A stretch of DNA of 64,000 bases, taken from positions 122,984,909 through 123,048,908 of the forward strand of contig NC_067473.1 of assembly GCF_947179515.1 (NCBI RefSeq), in the 5' to 3' direction. The notes under the pieces were generated by a model. That model searched no databases. It was not told the DNA's origin and was given only the letters and a program-made list of their open reading frames with translations. The DNA comes from Apodemus sylvaticus (Eukaryota; Chordata; Mammalia; Rodentia; Muridae). Numbering within the stretch: the first letter of the stretch is position 1; each line of letters begins with the position of its first letter. A program made the position numbers and the translations under genes. Shown here piece by piece: positions 46,267 through 58,224 of this stretch.

Positions 46267-47633
46267 GGTAGACTCTACAGTTCAGGAGCAGCTTATCAGT
46301 TCCCCTCTGATGAAGCCTACTACACAAGTGATGCAAACTTCAACACAGGGGTCACTCACTGTCCAGTGACCCAAATGCCATGGTCATGTGAAACGAAAGA
46401 ATATGGTTCTTTTTAGCCTAGGTTGCCAATAGCCCTTTAGGCATTTGCATTGTTCATTATTTCCCCTGGATGTTAAGAATTCAGAAGTTCTTGATTGAGA
46501 TTTGTAGTATATTAGGTTTGTTTTCCAATTTTTCTGTACTATGTTTGAACTGTTTTGCTTTATGGAAATGTTGCAACCTAAATTTAGAAGTTTTGTTATC
46601 TGCACATTCATTCTATGTTGTTCAGATATTCCTCAGCCTAAATGTTTATTTTTCAGCAGATGACTTGTGTGGGAGGCAGTGCTATGCAGTGATGGAAGAA
46701 TGTGAGAAAATCTGAACTTAAATTTTGAGAACCCAACCATGTCCTTGGTTTATGTAATAAACGTCCAAGGGAGGCACTGCGCTGTACCTACACAATGTCT
46801 AATTAGCAGACAGAAGATCTAAGCAAAGTCCAAATTCAAGGCAGCAAAACAGAGGCATCTTATTCTTTCCCTAAGATAGCATTGCTCATTCACTAAGCAT
46901 TCACTTTGTGCTCAGAAGACAAACAGTGATGTATTCCTGTTCTTAGGTCATTGAACAGATAGGGTAGTGCCCTGTGAAGAGTGCCAGTATCCAGGACTGT
47001 GGAGCCTAGAGGAGACAATCAAGCCAGTTTGAGGGACGTAAAGGCAGACCTCAGAAACAGGGCTCTTTTTTTAATATCAGAAAAGACTTGATAGTCCTAG
47101 TATAACATATTTTTTGAGGTGGCAAAGATATTTTTATCCTGTTTTGTCCCTTCATAGTATTCATATGCATAGTAAATCCAAATGTACATGGATATGATTA
47201 TTTATCAATTAAGCATGAAACAATAGTCCAGGGTCATTGTAGTCCATATCTAGTGTTACAGATCCCCTATGATTTCTATTTACAATATTAAATTTTACCC
47301 TTCCACATTGCATCTCATCTATAATCTGCCTGTTATACTTTGGGAGTTTGTGAGAATGTCTTTTTTTTTTTTTTCATTTTCTTTCTTTTTTTTTTTTCTT
47401 TCTCTTTTTGAAACGGGGCTTTAATTAGACTATGGAGATAGCAAAGATAACCCGTGTATTGGAAATACATGTATAACTTTAGAAAGAAGTGAAGTTTAAC
47501 CCTTTTAGTCTAAGCTGCAGACCATGGAAAGGTCTGTGTCCAAGCATACCTGTACGTACATCTTCATAACACACTTTGCACACAGTTTCATGGGATCCTT
47601 CCTTGATTTTTTGGTGTTTGATACAGGGTCTCT

Positions 47634-48015
47634 GTCTTAGTCAGGGTTTCTATTCCTGTACAAACATGACCAAGAAGCAAGTTGGGGAGGAAAGGGTTTA
47701 TTCAGCTTATACTTTCATTTCCACATTGCTGTTTATCACCATAGGAAGTCAGGACAGGAACTTGGAGGCAGGAGTGGATGCAGAAGCCATGGAAAAATGC
47801 TGCTTTCTGGCTTGCTCAGCTTGCTTTCTTATAGAACCAAAGACTACTAGCCCAGGGATGGATGGCACCACCTACAATGGGCCCTCCTACCTTGATCACT
47901 AATTGAGAAAATACCCTACAGCTGGATCTCATGAAGGCATTTCCTCAAGAGAAGCTCCTCTCACTGTGATAGCTCCAGTTTGTGTCAAGTTGACCCACAA
48001 AACAAGCCAGTACAG
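47634..48015 (+). repeat. Rodent repeat, 'TTAGGGTTTCTATTG' family, variant B
   Basis: GTCTTAGTCAGGGTTTCTAT, 'aagcaagttggggaggaaaggg', ending 'caagttgacccacaaaacaagccagtaca'. Confidence 0.7.
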
Positions 48016-48017
48016 TC

Positions 48018-48127
48018 TCCCACCCCATCCCAAGATGGGGTTTCCCTGTGTAGAACAAGCCCTTAGATTCAGAGATCTACCCGCCTCTGCCTCGGGCTCC
48101 TGAAGTGCTGGAATTAAAGGCATATGT
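48018..48127 (-). repeat. B1 fragment, reverse
   Basis: 'gatggggtttccctgtgtag' and 'gaagtgctggaattaaaggcatatg', with an internal deletion. Confidence 0.75.
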
Positions 48128-48204
48128 TTTTACATAGCTCAGATTTCTTATTCCAGTCTATACCCACATCATCCTTAGTGCTGGGATTGCCACCGCACCC
48201 AAAT

Positions 48205-48285
48205 AAGCATTGCTAGGGATTGGAACCTAGGGCCCTTTGATATAAGACAAGGCTCTACAATTGAGCCACATTCTCAGCTCTAGAG
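48205..48285 (-). repeat. ID-like element, reverse
   Basis: 'ctagggattggaacctagggcc' and 'aggctctacaattgagccacattctcagctc'. Confidence 0.65.
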
Positions 48286-48869
48286 TTCTTTATACTAGTA
48301 GTTTTCTTGTTAAAGCACAAGTACTCTACCCAAGATATAACATATAAACCTGAATGTTGCCTGACAGTTGTATTTGAGCATTAATTGAATCTGTTCTCTG
48401 CAAGCTGAGAAGTTGAAGGAGGTAGACAATGGCAAGACTAAGGCAGAGACTCAGCTGGCACTGAGATCACACGCAGGGAAAGACAGAAAGCAGAGGCTTA
48501 GACTAGGTGGAAGAATAGCTAGTGTTTTTTATGTTTTGTTATCAGGCTGACCTTATATCACTGTGCTGAATGTTTCCCAATATACATATGGAAGGAGAAT
48601 GTATTTCCAGATTTATTTATAATGCTAGTCTCTAAATTCAGACACTTGCAAGCATTTCTTAGAGGTTCTGTTATGTATGATATCACTTTACTTTAAGTAA
48701 GACCATCTTCATGCTGCTTCTGATAACATTGAAATGTTTGACTTCAATTGTCAACTTACTAGGATTGAAAAATGGAAGGTGTATCAGTAGCATTTCTCTA
48801 GACAGTGAGATAATGAAGGCATTGACTAGACAAATGGATTCATCACTTGATGGAGTTATAAAATAATGA

Positions 48870-49095
48870 TGTTGGTGGGAAGTGATGAAATATAGGAGGT
48901 GGTGGTTTGTTGCAGGAAGTTAGATCTTGGGAATAAGTCTTTGAGGACTGTATTTCTGTGGCCCCGTCTTTTCTGTTTCTTCCTTGCCAAGTGAGAGCAG
49001 CTCAGCTGTGCCTCATTGCCTCTGTGATGACTGAAACAGTGAATGTAATGGTTCCTCCATTATGTTATTTTTCTATTATCTATTAAAGCAGCACA
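48870..49095 (+). repeat. Rodent LTR-like fragment
   Basis: 'ggaggtggtggtttgttgcaggaag' through 'ttatttttctattatctattaaagcagcac' resembles the 3' part of MaLR-type LTRs. Weak. Confidence 0.35.
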
Positions 49096-49732
49096 AAAGC
49101 ATAGCACAGCTACTACTATATTCCATCTCAAAGGCCTTGGAAATCTAGACTACTAGCTTTATCGCTTCCAGATTGAACATACTGACTCCCAAGGGTGCTT
49201 GAAGCTATTCACTTAACCTAAATTTAATAGTGAATCCATTGCCAATATCCTTCCCCATCCAACCCAGGTAGTCTTTTGGTCTTCTTTTATAAATAAGATT
49301 GCATTTAGGGATTTTGTGTGTGCTAGGCAGGTACTGTATCATTGTGCTATATCAGTAGCCTGTGCTTCTAAAATAAGGAGTCATGAACTTGGCAAGCATA
49401 TGCTCACACAGGTAAAGAAGCCAGATTCCAGAGAGTATAGCCCTTACTTGGACCAGACTGCAAAGCTTAAAAACAGCATTCTCATAGCCCAACTAGGTTC
49501 AAGTATGACATAGGTCCAATAGTTGCTGTAGTTTTGTGATTTGAAAATCTTTTCTGGGTTTCTATAAAATATTTTTGAATACACTTGGTTATTTAAAAGA
49601 CAAATTTGTTAGTGTAATTTATATATAAATTTTAAATGTTAATGTAAATATATATATATTCTGTTGATTGCAAAACTAAATGAATTATCACAGAGAGAAT
49701 GTTTCCATGTATCTACCACCCAGGTTGAGAAT

Positions 49733-49910
49733 AGGGGGTGTGGAATGTAGCTCATTTGGTAGAGTGCTTGCCCAATTTATACAAAGCACCCATCTGTAAC
49801 CAGGAAGTGGAAGGCAGAAGCAGGAAGATCAGACATTCAGAAATTATCCTTGGCTACATACTGGGCTCGAAGCTAGCATGGCATACATAATATCCTGTTT
49901 CCTAAGACAG
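49733..49910 (+). repeat. B4 SINE (ID-B1)
   Basis: ID head GGAATGTAGCTCATTTGGTA, 'gagtgcttgccc', then a B1-like body with 'ggcagaagcaggaagatcag'. Confidence 0.75.
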
Positions 49911-50004
49911 AAAGAGAGGGATAGCAGGGCGAAAAATGAGGGAGGAAGAAATTTCCTAAATTCTAGAAATTTAGACATTTAAAAAAATGTTTCATTTTCC
50001 TTTT

Positions 50005-50165
50005 TTTAATAAAAGATCTATCTATTTATTTATTTATTTTATGTATATGAATACACTGTAGCTATACAGATGGTTTCGAGCCACCATATAGTTGCTGGGA
50101 TTTGAACTCAGGACTTTCAGAAGAGCAGTCAGTGCTCTTAACCACTAAGCCATCTCTCCAGCCCC
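50005..50165 (-). repeat. B2 SINE, reverse
   Basis: (ATTT)n tail side, 'gatggtttcgagccaccatatagttgctgggatttgaactc' and 'gctcttaaccactaagccatctctccagcccc'; close to consensus. Confidence 0.93.
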
Positions 50166-50244
50166 TATTTTTCATTTTCATTCACTCCTCCTTCCTCCTC
50201 AGAGATGACCTCTGTCCTGTTTCTTGCACTAGGAATTAAATAAA

Positions 50245-50390
50245 GTTTTGTTTTGTTTGTTTTTGTTTGTTTGTTTGTTTGTTTTTTTTGAGACAGAATC
50301 TTGCTCTATAGCCCAGACTGGCTTCTAACTCTGAATCTTTCTGTCTTGGCTTCACATGTGCTGAGATGCACAGGTATACAACAAAGTGGA
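50245..50390 (-). repeat. B1-type SINE, reverse, with (TTTG)n
   Basis: (TTTG)n run, then TTTTGAGACAGAATCTTGCT and 'agcccagactggcttctaactctg'. Confidence 0.7.
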
Positions 50391-50834
50391 AAATTTTGTA
50401 CACTCATTATTTTAAGAAAAATTAAACATGATTCACAACAATATAATTCATATATTTTTATCTCTACTTTCTAATTTTATCGACCCTAAAAGAAATCTGA
50501 AATCCCTTAGCCAGTTTTATATAGTCTGGAGAATGATATATAATGGGCATATTTTTGGTTTTGAATGAATATGTAAGTAAAAGAATAAATGGTAAGAATT
50601 AGACATTTTCAAAACTGGTGCTCAAAACATCTAACAGAAAATGACTAGAGTAGTTGAGGCAATTGGGTTTTTAGCAGGGATGACATTGAATCTGTCCGTT
50701 TAGGAAGCAGTACCTATTAGCATTGTATTCTGGTCTGAGAACACGGGTGTCTTTCTACTTAGGCTTTTTAATTCTGTCAGTAGTATTTTCTGGGGATTTG
50801 TTTCTTTGTTTTCTTTTTCTTGCCATCCTTTTCT

Positions 50835-51003
50835 TTTTCTTTTTTTTTGGGGGGGGGGGGAGAGGCAGGGGAGCGGGGTCAGGGTAGAGAAGAACAAGCT
50901 CTCACTCTAGTCCAAGCTGGCTTATGTATCTCTGATTGGTCTCAAACAGCAATCCACTGCTTCAGCTTTCTGGGATTACATGTAGGAGCCATCACACCTG
51001 GAT
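50835..51003 (-). repeat. B1-type SINE, reverse, with (G)n
   Basis: Poly-T and poly-G runs, then 'agctctcactctagtccaagctggc' and 'gggattacatgtaggagccatcacacctgg'. Confidence 0.65.
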
Positions 51004-51464
51004 TCTTTATACTTACTTTGATATTTACTCCCATGTTTTCTTCTTTTTTATGTTATATCATCAGTGAGATTATTTTCTTAATTTTGTTTTCAGATTGCTA
51101 TTGCCAGTGTATAGAAATGCAGTTAATCTTATATCTGCAACCTTGGAACTCTGACTAGTTAGTTGTAAGGGAATTTTTGTGTGTTCTGTAAGATTTTTAT
51201 GTAATAACATTTAATATGCATATTAATTTTTTTTTTACAATCATGGTATATATCTGCTTCCCTCATCTTTCTTCCCCTTTAGCTCTCCTTAACCCCCTTT
51301 AGTTTTCTTGTCTCCCTACCTAGTTTCCCAGCTAATAGTTCCAGTACATTCACACAGCGGTGAAATCATACCTGGTCTTGTTTCTTATCTTGGGGGAAAG
51401 CTTTTGTCCTCTATCCTTTATCAGACTGAGTGCTTTCCTCATTTCATTGGGTTTTTGTTTTTGT

Positions 51465-51800
51465 TTTTTTTTTTCTTTTAAATCATGAAAAGGTATTAGG
51501 TTTTGTCAAGTGCTTTCTGTTTGTTTTGTCCATTGAAGTGATCTTGCAGCTCTTGCTGAACTGTGATTTTCATGCACTGAACCAGACTTGCATTCCTTAG
51601 GAAAGCTACACTTAGGCATGCTACTGGATTCAGTTTGCTTTCTTTTGTTGAGTTTTTATATCTATATTTATAAGATAATTTTCATGACATCTTGTAAGAT
51701 ATTGAGCAATATTGGCCTCACAGAACAAATTAGAGAAATATATTTTAGGATGTGGGAAACATGCTACCTTTGTATGATATTGGTTCATGATATACTTTTA
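51465..51800 (-). mobile_element. Old L1 ORF2 fragment, reverse
   Basis: 'ttttgtcaagtgctttctg', 'gaaccagacttgcattcc', 'gctactggattcagtttgct' and 'gatattgagcaatattggcctcac' are reverse-complement landmarks of L1 reverse transcriptase. Highly decayed. Confidence 0.65.
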
Positions 51801-52097
51801 ATCTAGGAAAATACTGTCTTCTTACTTCAGGTGCCCAGGTGACCACTCAGCACGTTGATCCTCGCCTTTGGTAGGTATTGTATGAGACCCTTGTGTTCAT
51901 GGTGAACTTTGCCCAACTCAGTTCTGCCTGAATCTAGAAGATTGCCAAACCAAATGCTGCTCCCAGTAATTTTTAGGGCTGCACTGGTTCCATATTATCC
52001 ATCCCTTGCAGTGTTGTGAAAGCCTTTCTATTAAAAGTTATCACAGAAAAGAGTTTCACAGCTGGCTTTGGAAACAGTGGAAAAACATTAACGACCA

Positions 52098-52126
52098 AGA
52101 GTATTTACCTCTTGGCATCAAGTACA
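52098..52126 (+). repeat. 29-bp exact repeat, copy upstream of exon 3
   Basis: AGAGTATTTACCTCTTGGCA plus nine more bases, identical to 52673-52701; flanks are unrelated. Confidence 0.97.
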
Positions 52127-52314
52127 AAGACCAATAAAAGTTATTTTGATAGCTTTTCTTAAAGGTCATGAAAAGCAGCTATTTTAAGATGGTGCTTTCT
52201 TAGGACTATCATGGGCAGTATCTCACCATTTCCTTTGTTGTCCTGTGTTGATAATTCAGTAGTCAAGTTGGTCATTCAAAGCTACAGCAAGTGCAAGAGG
52301 CATGCTCCTGCTAG

Positions 52315-52425
52315 GCATGGTTGTGCACACCTGTAGTCCTGGTACTTGGGAGGTAGTAAATAGGAGGGTTAGTAGTTCAATAGTTTAAGGCCAGCATAGA
52401 CTTTTAAAGACCTTGCCATTAAGAA
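52315..52425 (+). repeat. B1-type SINE, diverged
   Basis: 'taggcatggttgtgcacacctgtagtcctggtacttggg', ending 'aaagaccttgcc'. It lies just upstream of exon 3. Confidence 0.65.
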
Positions 52426-52492
52426 AGAAAGAAAAGTGTAGTTCTTAGGAAATTACTGGGTACCTTCCTAAACCGCGTGTTCTCATCCACAG

Positions 52493-52603
52493 GTACCACG
52501 TGCACAGACCTCTTGGCCGGAATCTCCAGGGATGACCAGCCCCTCCCCGCGCATCCAGATAATTTCCACCGACTCTGCGGTAGCCTCACCTCAGCGCATT
52601 CAG
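52493..52603 (+). CDS. Nr2c2: Nr2c2 exon 3: canonical start, TR4 N-terminus
   Basis: Acceptor CATCCACAG| and donor ATTCAG|GTACTC. The canonical TR4 ATG is at 52532 (GGGATGA, moderate Kozak) and gives MTSPSPRIQIISTDSAVASP...RIQ, 24 codons ending in phase 0. The 39 nt before it are 13 open codons (VPRAQTSWPESPG) in frame with exon 2, so both ATGs can give TR4. A further AG at 52506-52507 could act as an alternative acceptor and would also keep frame. This part belongs to the N-terminal regulatory (AF-1) region. Identical 29-bp sequences lie on both sides of the exon (52098-52126 and 52673-52701). Confidence 0.93.
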
Positions 52604-52672
52604 GTACTCATGCTACTTCCACTGGGTTTCTTCACTCTGCCCAAAACCAAACCTGTCTAAGAGATTCACTAC

Positions 52673-52701
52673 AGAGTATTTACCTCTTGGCATCAAGTAC
52701 A
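52673..52701 (+). repeat. 29-bp exact repeat, copy downstream of exon 3
   Basis: Second copy of 52098-52126, starting 70 bp after exon 3. Confidence 0.97.
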
Positions 52702-53073
52702 GTGTGAGCTCATTAATTTAGAAAGCAGGTAAAAATTTATATTTGTTTAAGTTACTTTTAAAGCAAAAGTATGAATTAATTCCTTCAAAATACTGAATGA
52801 CATGCCATTTTATTATTTACTTACTTCCAAATTGAAAGGCAATATATTATTAAGATCAGGGACTCCTTGTTTGTAGTCACATCCAGTGCCCCCACTTAAT
52901 AGGTTTTTCAGTAAGGGCAATTAACAATTTTAATGCCTCACTTTCCTATTTGGAAAATATATATAATAGTAGGTCTTGCCCTAAATCAGCAAATTTAATG
53001 CTTTAAAAATGCTTAGAAAGTCATCTTATTTATAATCCTTTTAAATTAATATGTATTATCTATGCATAGTAAC

Positions 53074-53107
<34 letters not shown>
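53074..53107. repeat. (TAT)n microsatellite
   Basis: An uninterrupted 34-nt TAT/ATT run. Confidence 0.97.
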
Positions 53108-53454
53108 GACTATTACTTAAGCAGGGACAGGGCTGTAAATCTGCCTTTAATCCACTGAGTATTTTTTCTGTCCTTTTGAACAAAAAGACTTTGGAGATTA
53201 TAGCAAGAAGCTGGGGGGAAGGGATAATGCATTGCTATTTGAATACCCAGCTAAATCGGAACACATGAACAGGGATGAACAACAGAAAAAACATTTGCAG
53301 GTAAAAGAACCTGCCAAGAAACCATGGTAACTTGAGCTCAGTCCCTGAACTAACACAGGAAGGAGGAAAAAACAGATTCTCAAAAGTTGTTGTCCTCATA
53401 TCTCTACAAGGACACCATAGCATGTATGCACCTTAACTCATACACAAATCACAT

Positions 53455-53473
53455 ACACACACACACACACACA
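53455..53473. repeat. (AC)n microsatellite
   Basis: A short perfect AC run of 19 nt. Confidence 0.95.
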
Positions 53474-53929
53474 ATGTACAAACTCACAATGATAAGATAA
53501 ACCATTTTTAAAATTTTGTTTTTAAAAGTAAAATAATTTCTTTGTTTTCAGTGTTTATATAGATGGCCTCCGTGATATCCTCATTCCTAGCCTATGCTTT
53601 GTCAGTTAATATTGCATCCCCTGGAGCCTGAAAAGAGAATGTATTTTTAGTACTTAAGTGTATGAGAGCAATGCTTAGAACCTAAATAGTGGCTTCTCTG
53701 GTAAGGCTAAGATTGAAAGAGGTCAGATTAAACAATGCTTAGGTTGAATTAAACAGACCCAGGATCCAGTCTTATGACCTAGGGAGAGTTTCCAAAACCT
53801 TCTGTATGGTTTCACTGTGAATATATGAGTGCAGAAGGATGAAATGAGGTAAGGCCTGCAGCCCTGAAGATGAGTACCAGGAAATGCTAGCAGTTGTGCT
53901 GTAAGAGGTTTTGCTTGCTGTTATTGTTT

Positions 53930-54090
53930 TTGTTTTGCAGTGTTTTGCAATGGGCTCTCCTGTAGCTAAGGCTGACCTCAAACTTTATATGTAGCTGTGT
54001 AGCTGAGGTTGGCTTTGAACTCCTGATTCTTCTGCCTCCACATCCCCAGTACTGGAATTACAGGCTCGTGGCAACACACCTAGTTTTGTG
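53930..54090 (-). repeat. B1-type SINE, reverse, diverged
   Basis: 'gtagctgaggttggctttgaactcctgattcttctgcc' and 'tactggaattacaggctcgtggcaac'; contains a partial internal repetition of the 'gtagct(g)...ctgag' part. Confidence 0.7.
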
Positions 54091-54154
54091 CTTATGGCTT
54101 TTAGTGTCTTATTTTTATACTGCTTCTAATTTACAGAAAATAATACATAAAATT

Positions 54155-54198
54155 AACCTTTACTCGTGTTCATAAAAATAAACCTTTACTCGTGTTCA
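54155..54198 (+). repeat. 26-bp tandem duplication
   Basis: AACCTTTACTCGTGTTCA recurs at 54155 and 54181 with the unit TAAAAATA between; a local slippage event. Confidence 0.93.
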
Positions 54199-55299
54199 CT
54201 AATGGTTTGCCATCCAATTCTGAATGTGTGTTATATGTAATACTTCTTATTTATATGATCATAAATGGCAGGCATCATTTCTTTGCACTGGATCAGTCAC
54301 ACAGATTTCTTAAGAATGATGGCATTCTTTCGCATAGTTATAATACTGCAGAACTATTAATACTGAAACATGCCATTGTAGGATATATAATCCTCATTCC
54401 ACAATTTTCAGAGATTTTTTTTATGAGTGCTTTTTTCTGGGTTCTGCTAAAATTCATTATTATGATAATAGTAATTAGGTGCCAGGCTAGCATAGGTGTC
54501 CAGAAGCCTTGCTGGTGTTTTTTGTATGGTATGGCCCTACTGGTGCAAAGATTTTTTTAGGGAAGAAGAGGAAGAACATAGTCCCTCAGTGGAGGAAGGG
54601 GCTGGGCTGAGAGTTGCTACTTTGGAGACAGAAATTTAGGGCTGGAGCTGTGATAATGATGGAAACATTAGGTTCAATTTTTTACTTTTTAGTCCAGCTT
54701 TGAAAAGGAAGGTTAATGGGCAAAAGGTACTGCATTCAGTTCCATTTTGGAGATGATTGTGAGATTTTTCTTCATTCAGTGGTAGACTGAGAATTCTGTG
54801 TGCTTTGAGGTTCTCCTAGGATGGTCCTCATCTCTTCCTTTTTCAGTTGTTGCTTTTCAGGAAAGTATTATTGTAATCATTGATCAACTTTATTAAGTGT
54901 TTGTTTCTGAAATACATTTCCATATATAACATCCAACTATATAACGTTGCAATTCATGTACAATTTTGTTAGAAAGGACTTTGTGCAGTTAGTTTTTTTT
55001 TTTTTTTTTTTGAAAGTTTGAAATCTTCCTTGTAGTCCCCAGAAAAAGGTTTCTGTAGCTCTTATAGCCATTCTGGACCTGCTTCTCACTTGCCAGCAGC
55101 ATTGTGCTTTGTGGTTTTTTTTTTTTTGTCCACCACTTTTTTGCTGTCTTTCTCTCTGACCCCTCTTAGTTCCTCAGAGTTGTTGCTTGCCTGTGGGGAT
55201 TGGATAGGTAATATGTGAATGCTGTACTAAAGTCGCAGCAATCAAGGCACAGGGTAGAAATAGCACGCATGCCTGTATGCTTGCCTGTCTTCTTTCCTT

Positions 55300-55490
55300 T
55301 TCCTTTCCCTCCCTCAATTTATACAGTCTACATTGGCCTCAAACATACGTGTGTCTCTTGAGTGATGTAATTACATTGTGTGCCACCACACTCAGATTTG
55401 GTGGTACTTGAGTATCAAATGTGGGGCATGTGCATGTCAGGCAAAGCACTCTTAATCAACAGAGCCACATTTCTAGCCCTTCCTTCTTAA
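55300..55490 (-). repeat. B4-type SINE, reverse
   Basis: A B1-like part ('ctacattggcctcaaacatacg', 'gtgtgccaccacactc') followed by an ID-like part ('ggcaaagcactcttaatcaacagagccacatttctagccc'). Confidence 0.6.
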
Positions 55491-55534
55491 AAAAAAAAAT
55501 AGTTCAAGGAATTTTGTTTTTAATTTTATATTAT

Positions 55535-55757
55535 AATTTGAGACAACACCTCTCATAAAATTTGGAACTTACAATTTTGACTAGCTTAGCTGGTCAGTTA
55601 CCTTGGGATCTATCTGTCTCCACTCCCTAACTCTCTGGTGCTATGGTTACAGGTATTCTTTGCCCAGCTTTTATATAGGTATTGGGGATCCAACCTCAGG
55701 TCCTCATGCTAGCACTAGAAGCACTTAACTGACTGAGACATCTCCTTAGCCCTTTAT
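55535..55757 (-). repeat. B4-type SINE, reverse, diverged
   Basis: 'gctggtcagttaccttgggatctatctg', 'ggtgctatggttacaggtattc', then 'ttggggatccaacctcaggtcctcatgc' and 'aactgactgagacatctccttagccc'. Confidence 0.5.
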
Positions 55758-56689
55758 GTTTTTATGAACAAAAAAGTAGTTTTCCTCATCCTTCCCTTTA
55801 TTCTTACTTCCCTTATCTTTCAGCCAACAGACCTTTTGAAAATGATACCTAATTTTGTTAAAATTATTTAAATTTGTTTCAAAGTATTATATGGTAAGGC
55901 ATAACTACTGCTCTATCCATGGTCCTTCAGCTGAGTATCTGCCTTATAGGAAAGACTACTACGTATTTAGGAAGAGGTAACCATCTGTAATGTGGGGGAA
56001 AATTCTGGTTTAATTGAGGCTCTGGTTGTAGTCTCCTATTGTACTTCATCTCCCTAATGGAAAATGTTGGGGTTCTCCAGAATTATACTTTGGGATGTTT
56101 GCTCTAGCTTTCTGTATTAGCTCTAGCTGAGCAGATGGCTTTAAGTATCACTGCCAAATAATTAGCCAAGACTCCTGCTGTAAGCCCCACTCAGCCTAAG
56201 GCGAGACTGCTCTTATGACTTTGTCTTCAGCCTATTTTTTATTCAAAAGTATATTTTGATTTCTATTTCAGTTTCACTGAGTTTGAGAACATACTTCATA
56301 TGCTTTCCACTCTGCAAACTTTTTCCCAATGCATTTTAAGAGTCAGAATGTAGTTTCCGTTAGTGACTATCCTATGCAATTTTGAGAAGTTGAGGTTTTG
56401 TGGGTGGTAGAGGAATTATCATATAAATGCCATTTATTTCAAGCTGATCATACTATTTAACCTACTGTTCTTACTAGTTTAGCTACTTGCTAGTGCGTAC
56501 AGGGAGACATTGACTCTCCAACATAGCTGTGGATTTCTTTGTTCCTTCCTCTAGTTATATCTGGTTTTGCCTTGTTTTGTTTGCCTGATCGTTTTTGGGG
56601 TTTTAGTCCTAGTGTTGTAACCTAGGATTTTACACATGCTAACCCCAGATTCCTTATATATATTTGCTTCTTTGTTTTGAGCACATGAA

Positions 56690-57010
56690 TTTGGGATTAT
56701 TACACCTTGAGAATTGGTTCTCATTATATAGTACCTTTTTTTATAGGACTCAATTGTTTCCTTGTTTTGAAGTTTATTTTGTTTGAGATTAGTGTAGTTA
56801 CTTCATCTTTTTGTTATTGTTTTTCTGTTTTGTTGTTTTATTTTTATGTACAAGGTACATCTTTTGTCTTTTCATTTGTGTCTTTATATATGAAATACGA
56901 TGAAATAATTGCTGTATTTTTACTGGTGTGTGAAATTGAAGATTATTATCACCCTTTCATGTAATTTCTGTGTTAATTGCCAGAAAGTTTCTCTTTTTGA
57001 TTATAATAGA
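56690..57010 (-). mobile_element. Possible old L1 ORF2 fragment, reverse
   Basis: 'gaagtttattttgtttgagattagtgtagttacttc' resembles the reverse L1 landmark 'tctgttttatctgagactaggattgc'. Very diverged and AT-rich. Confidence 0.35.
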
Positions 57011-57904
57011 GATATTTATGTGCTTTCTTTTGTTGACTATCAAATATCTTTTAAAAAATGCTTTCAGATGTTGCTCTAGTGTTAACATTTTACATTTCAA
57101 TACTTTTAAATCCACCTACAAATGATACATAATTGTTAGTGAAATATACATTTAAAAAAAAAGAAAAACATTTTTAAGTGCACTTCAGTAACATTGTGGT
57201 CTGTTTGTGATGTTGTGTCACCTTACCTTATTAGTTCCACTACACTGTTTTTAAAAAGCAGTTTTCTACCTATTTTCCTTTCTTTCACTTTATTCCCTGG
57301 AATAAGTATGCAGAAAAGCATATGATGTGAGTCGTGCTTAGCTTTTACTAATGTGTAATAAGTGCCCATCAGCTCTGAATGGATAGGAAGTCATAGAGAA
57401 TTGCATCTCTCCTCTCAGTCCTCCATCTGAGTTCTCTCTTACTGGTGAGCAGAGAGCATGGACATTTGTTTCAGGTAAGGAAATCTGGGCTTGCCTCTTA
57501 TTATAAGCTTTCTAAGACTGCAGTACAAACTTTCTCAAGCTTTGTGAGGCTGAGGGGAAAGAATTACGAGTTCAAGGAAGAAAGGACTTTGAGTTTTCAA
57601 GGAATTGGGGTCGGGCCTTCTGCTGTGTCACTGCGGTCCACAGTCTTGATAGCTTCTCTCCAAGTGCTAGGTTTCTTTTGGCCTGACCACGCAACAGTAA
57701 AGTAAGATGTAGCCTCTAAGAGATCGCCTATTCAGAAAATGGAGTGGGTTGGTGATGAATCACAACAGAGAGCCAAGTGAATTCAGCCACCAAGACAAGA
57801 CTCTTTACAGGACCTTCCCTTCAAAACTATCACTTCTTTAAAGCAACCATCTCCAGATTTTTGAAGAGATAATGCTGCCTTTTTTGACTGTTAACAGGAT
57901 GGGA

Positions 57905-58058
57905 CGCTTTTTGTTTTGTTTTTTGAGACAGGCTTTCTCTATGTAGCCCTGGCTATCCTAGAACTTTATAGACCAGGCTGGCCTCAAACTCAGGGATTGC
58001 CTGATTCTCCCTCCCAAGTGCTAGGATTAAAGGCATGTTCCACCACTACCCACTCCAC
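57905..58058 (-). repeat. B1 SINE, reverse
   Basis: TTTTTTGAGACAGGCTTTCT, 'gaccaggctggcctcaaactc' and 'gctaggattaaaggcatgttccacc'. Confidence 0.92.
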
Positions 58059-58224
58059 TCCCTTTAAAAAATGTTTAAACCTATCTATTTTTATGATTAT
58101 CTTCATAAAGGGGCTTTTAATTAAAAAAATACTAAAGAAAAATCCTAGGATAAAACTAATTGTTGAAAAAATAATTTCTAAAAAGCTCACTATGTAGTTA
58201 TCTTACTTTGCCATGGAACTTGTG

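Larger units (their letters stand above)
28875..52492 (+). other. Nr2c2: Nr2c2 intron 2
   Basis: 23.6 kb from donor GTGAGT to the acceptor CTCATCCACAG ending at 52492. It carries an antisense Mtfr1 processed pseudogene, several copies of one rodent repeat family, old L1 pieces, a probable solo LTR and many SINEs. Stretches where I recognise nothing include 28.9-29.2, 30.0-30.9, 42.4-43.8, 46.3-47.3, 48.3-48.9, 49.1-49.7 and 51.8-52.3 kb. Confidence 0.85.
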
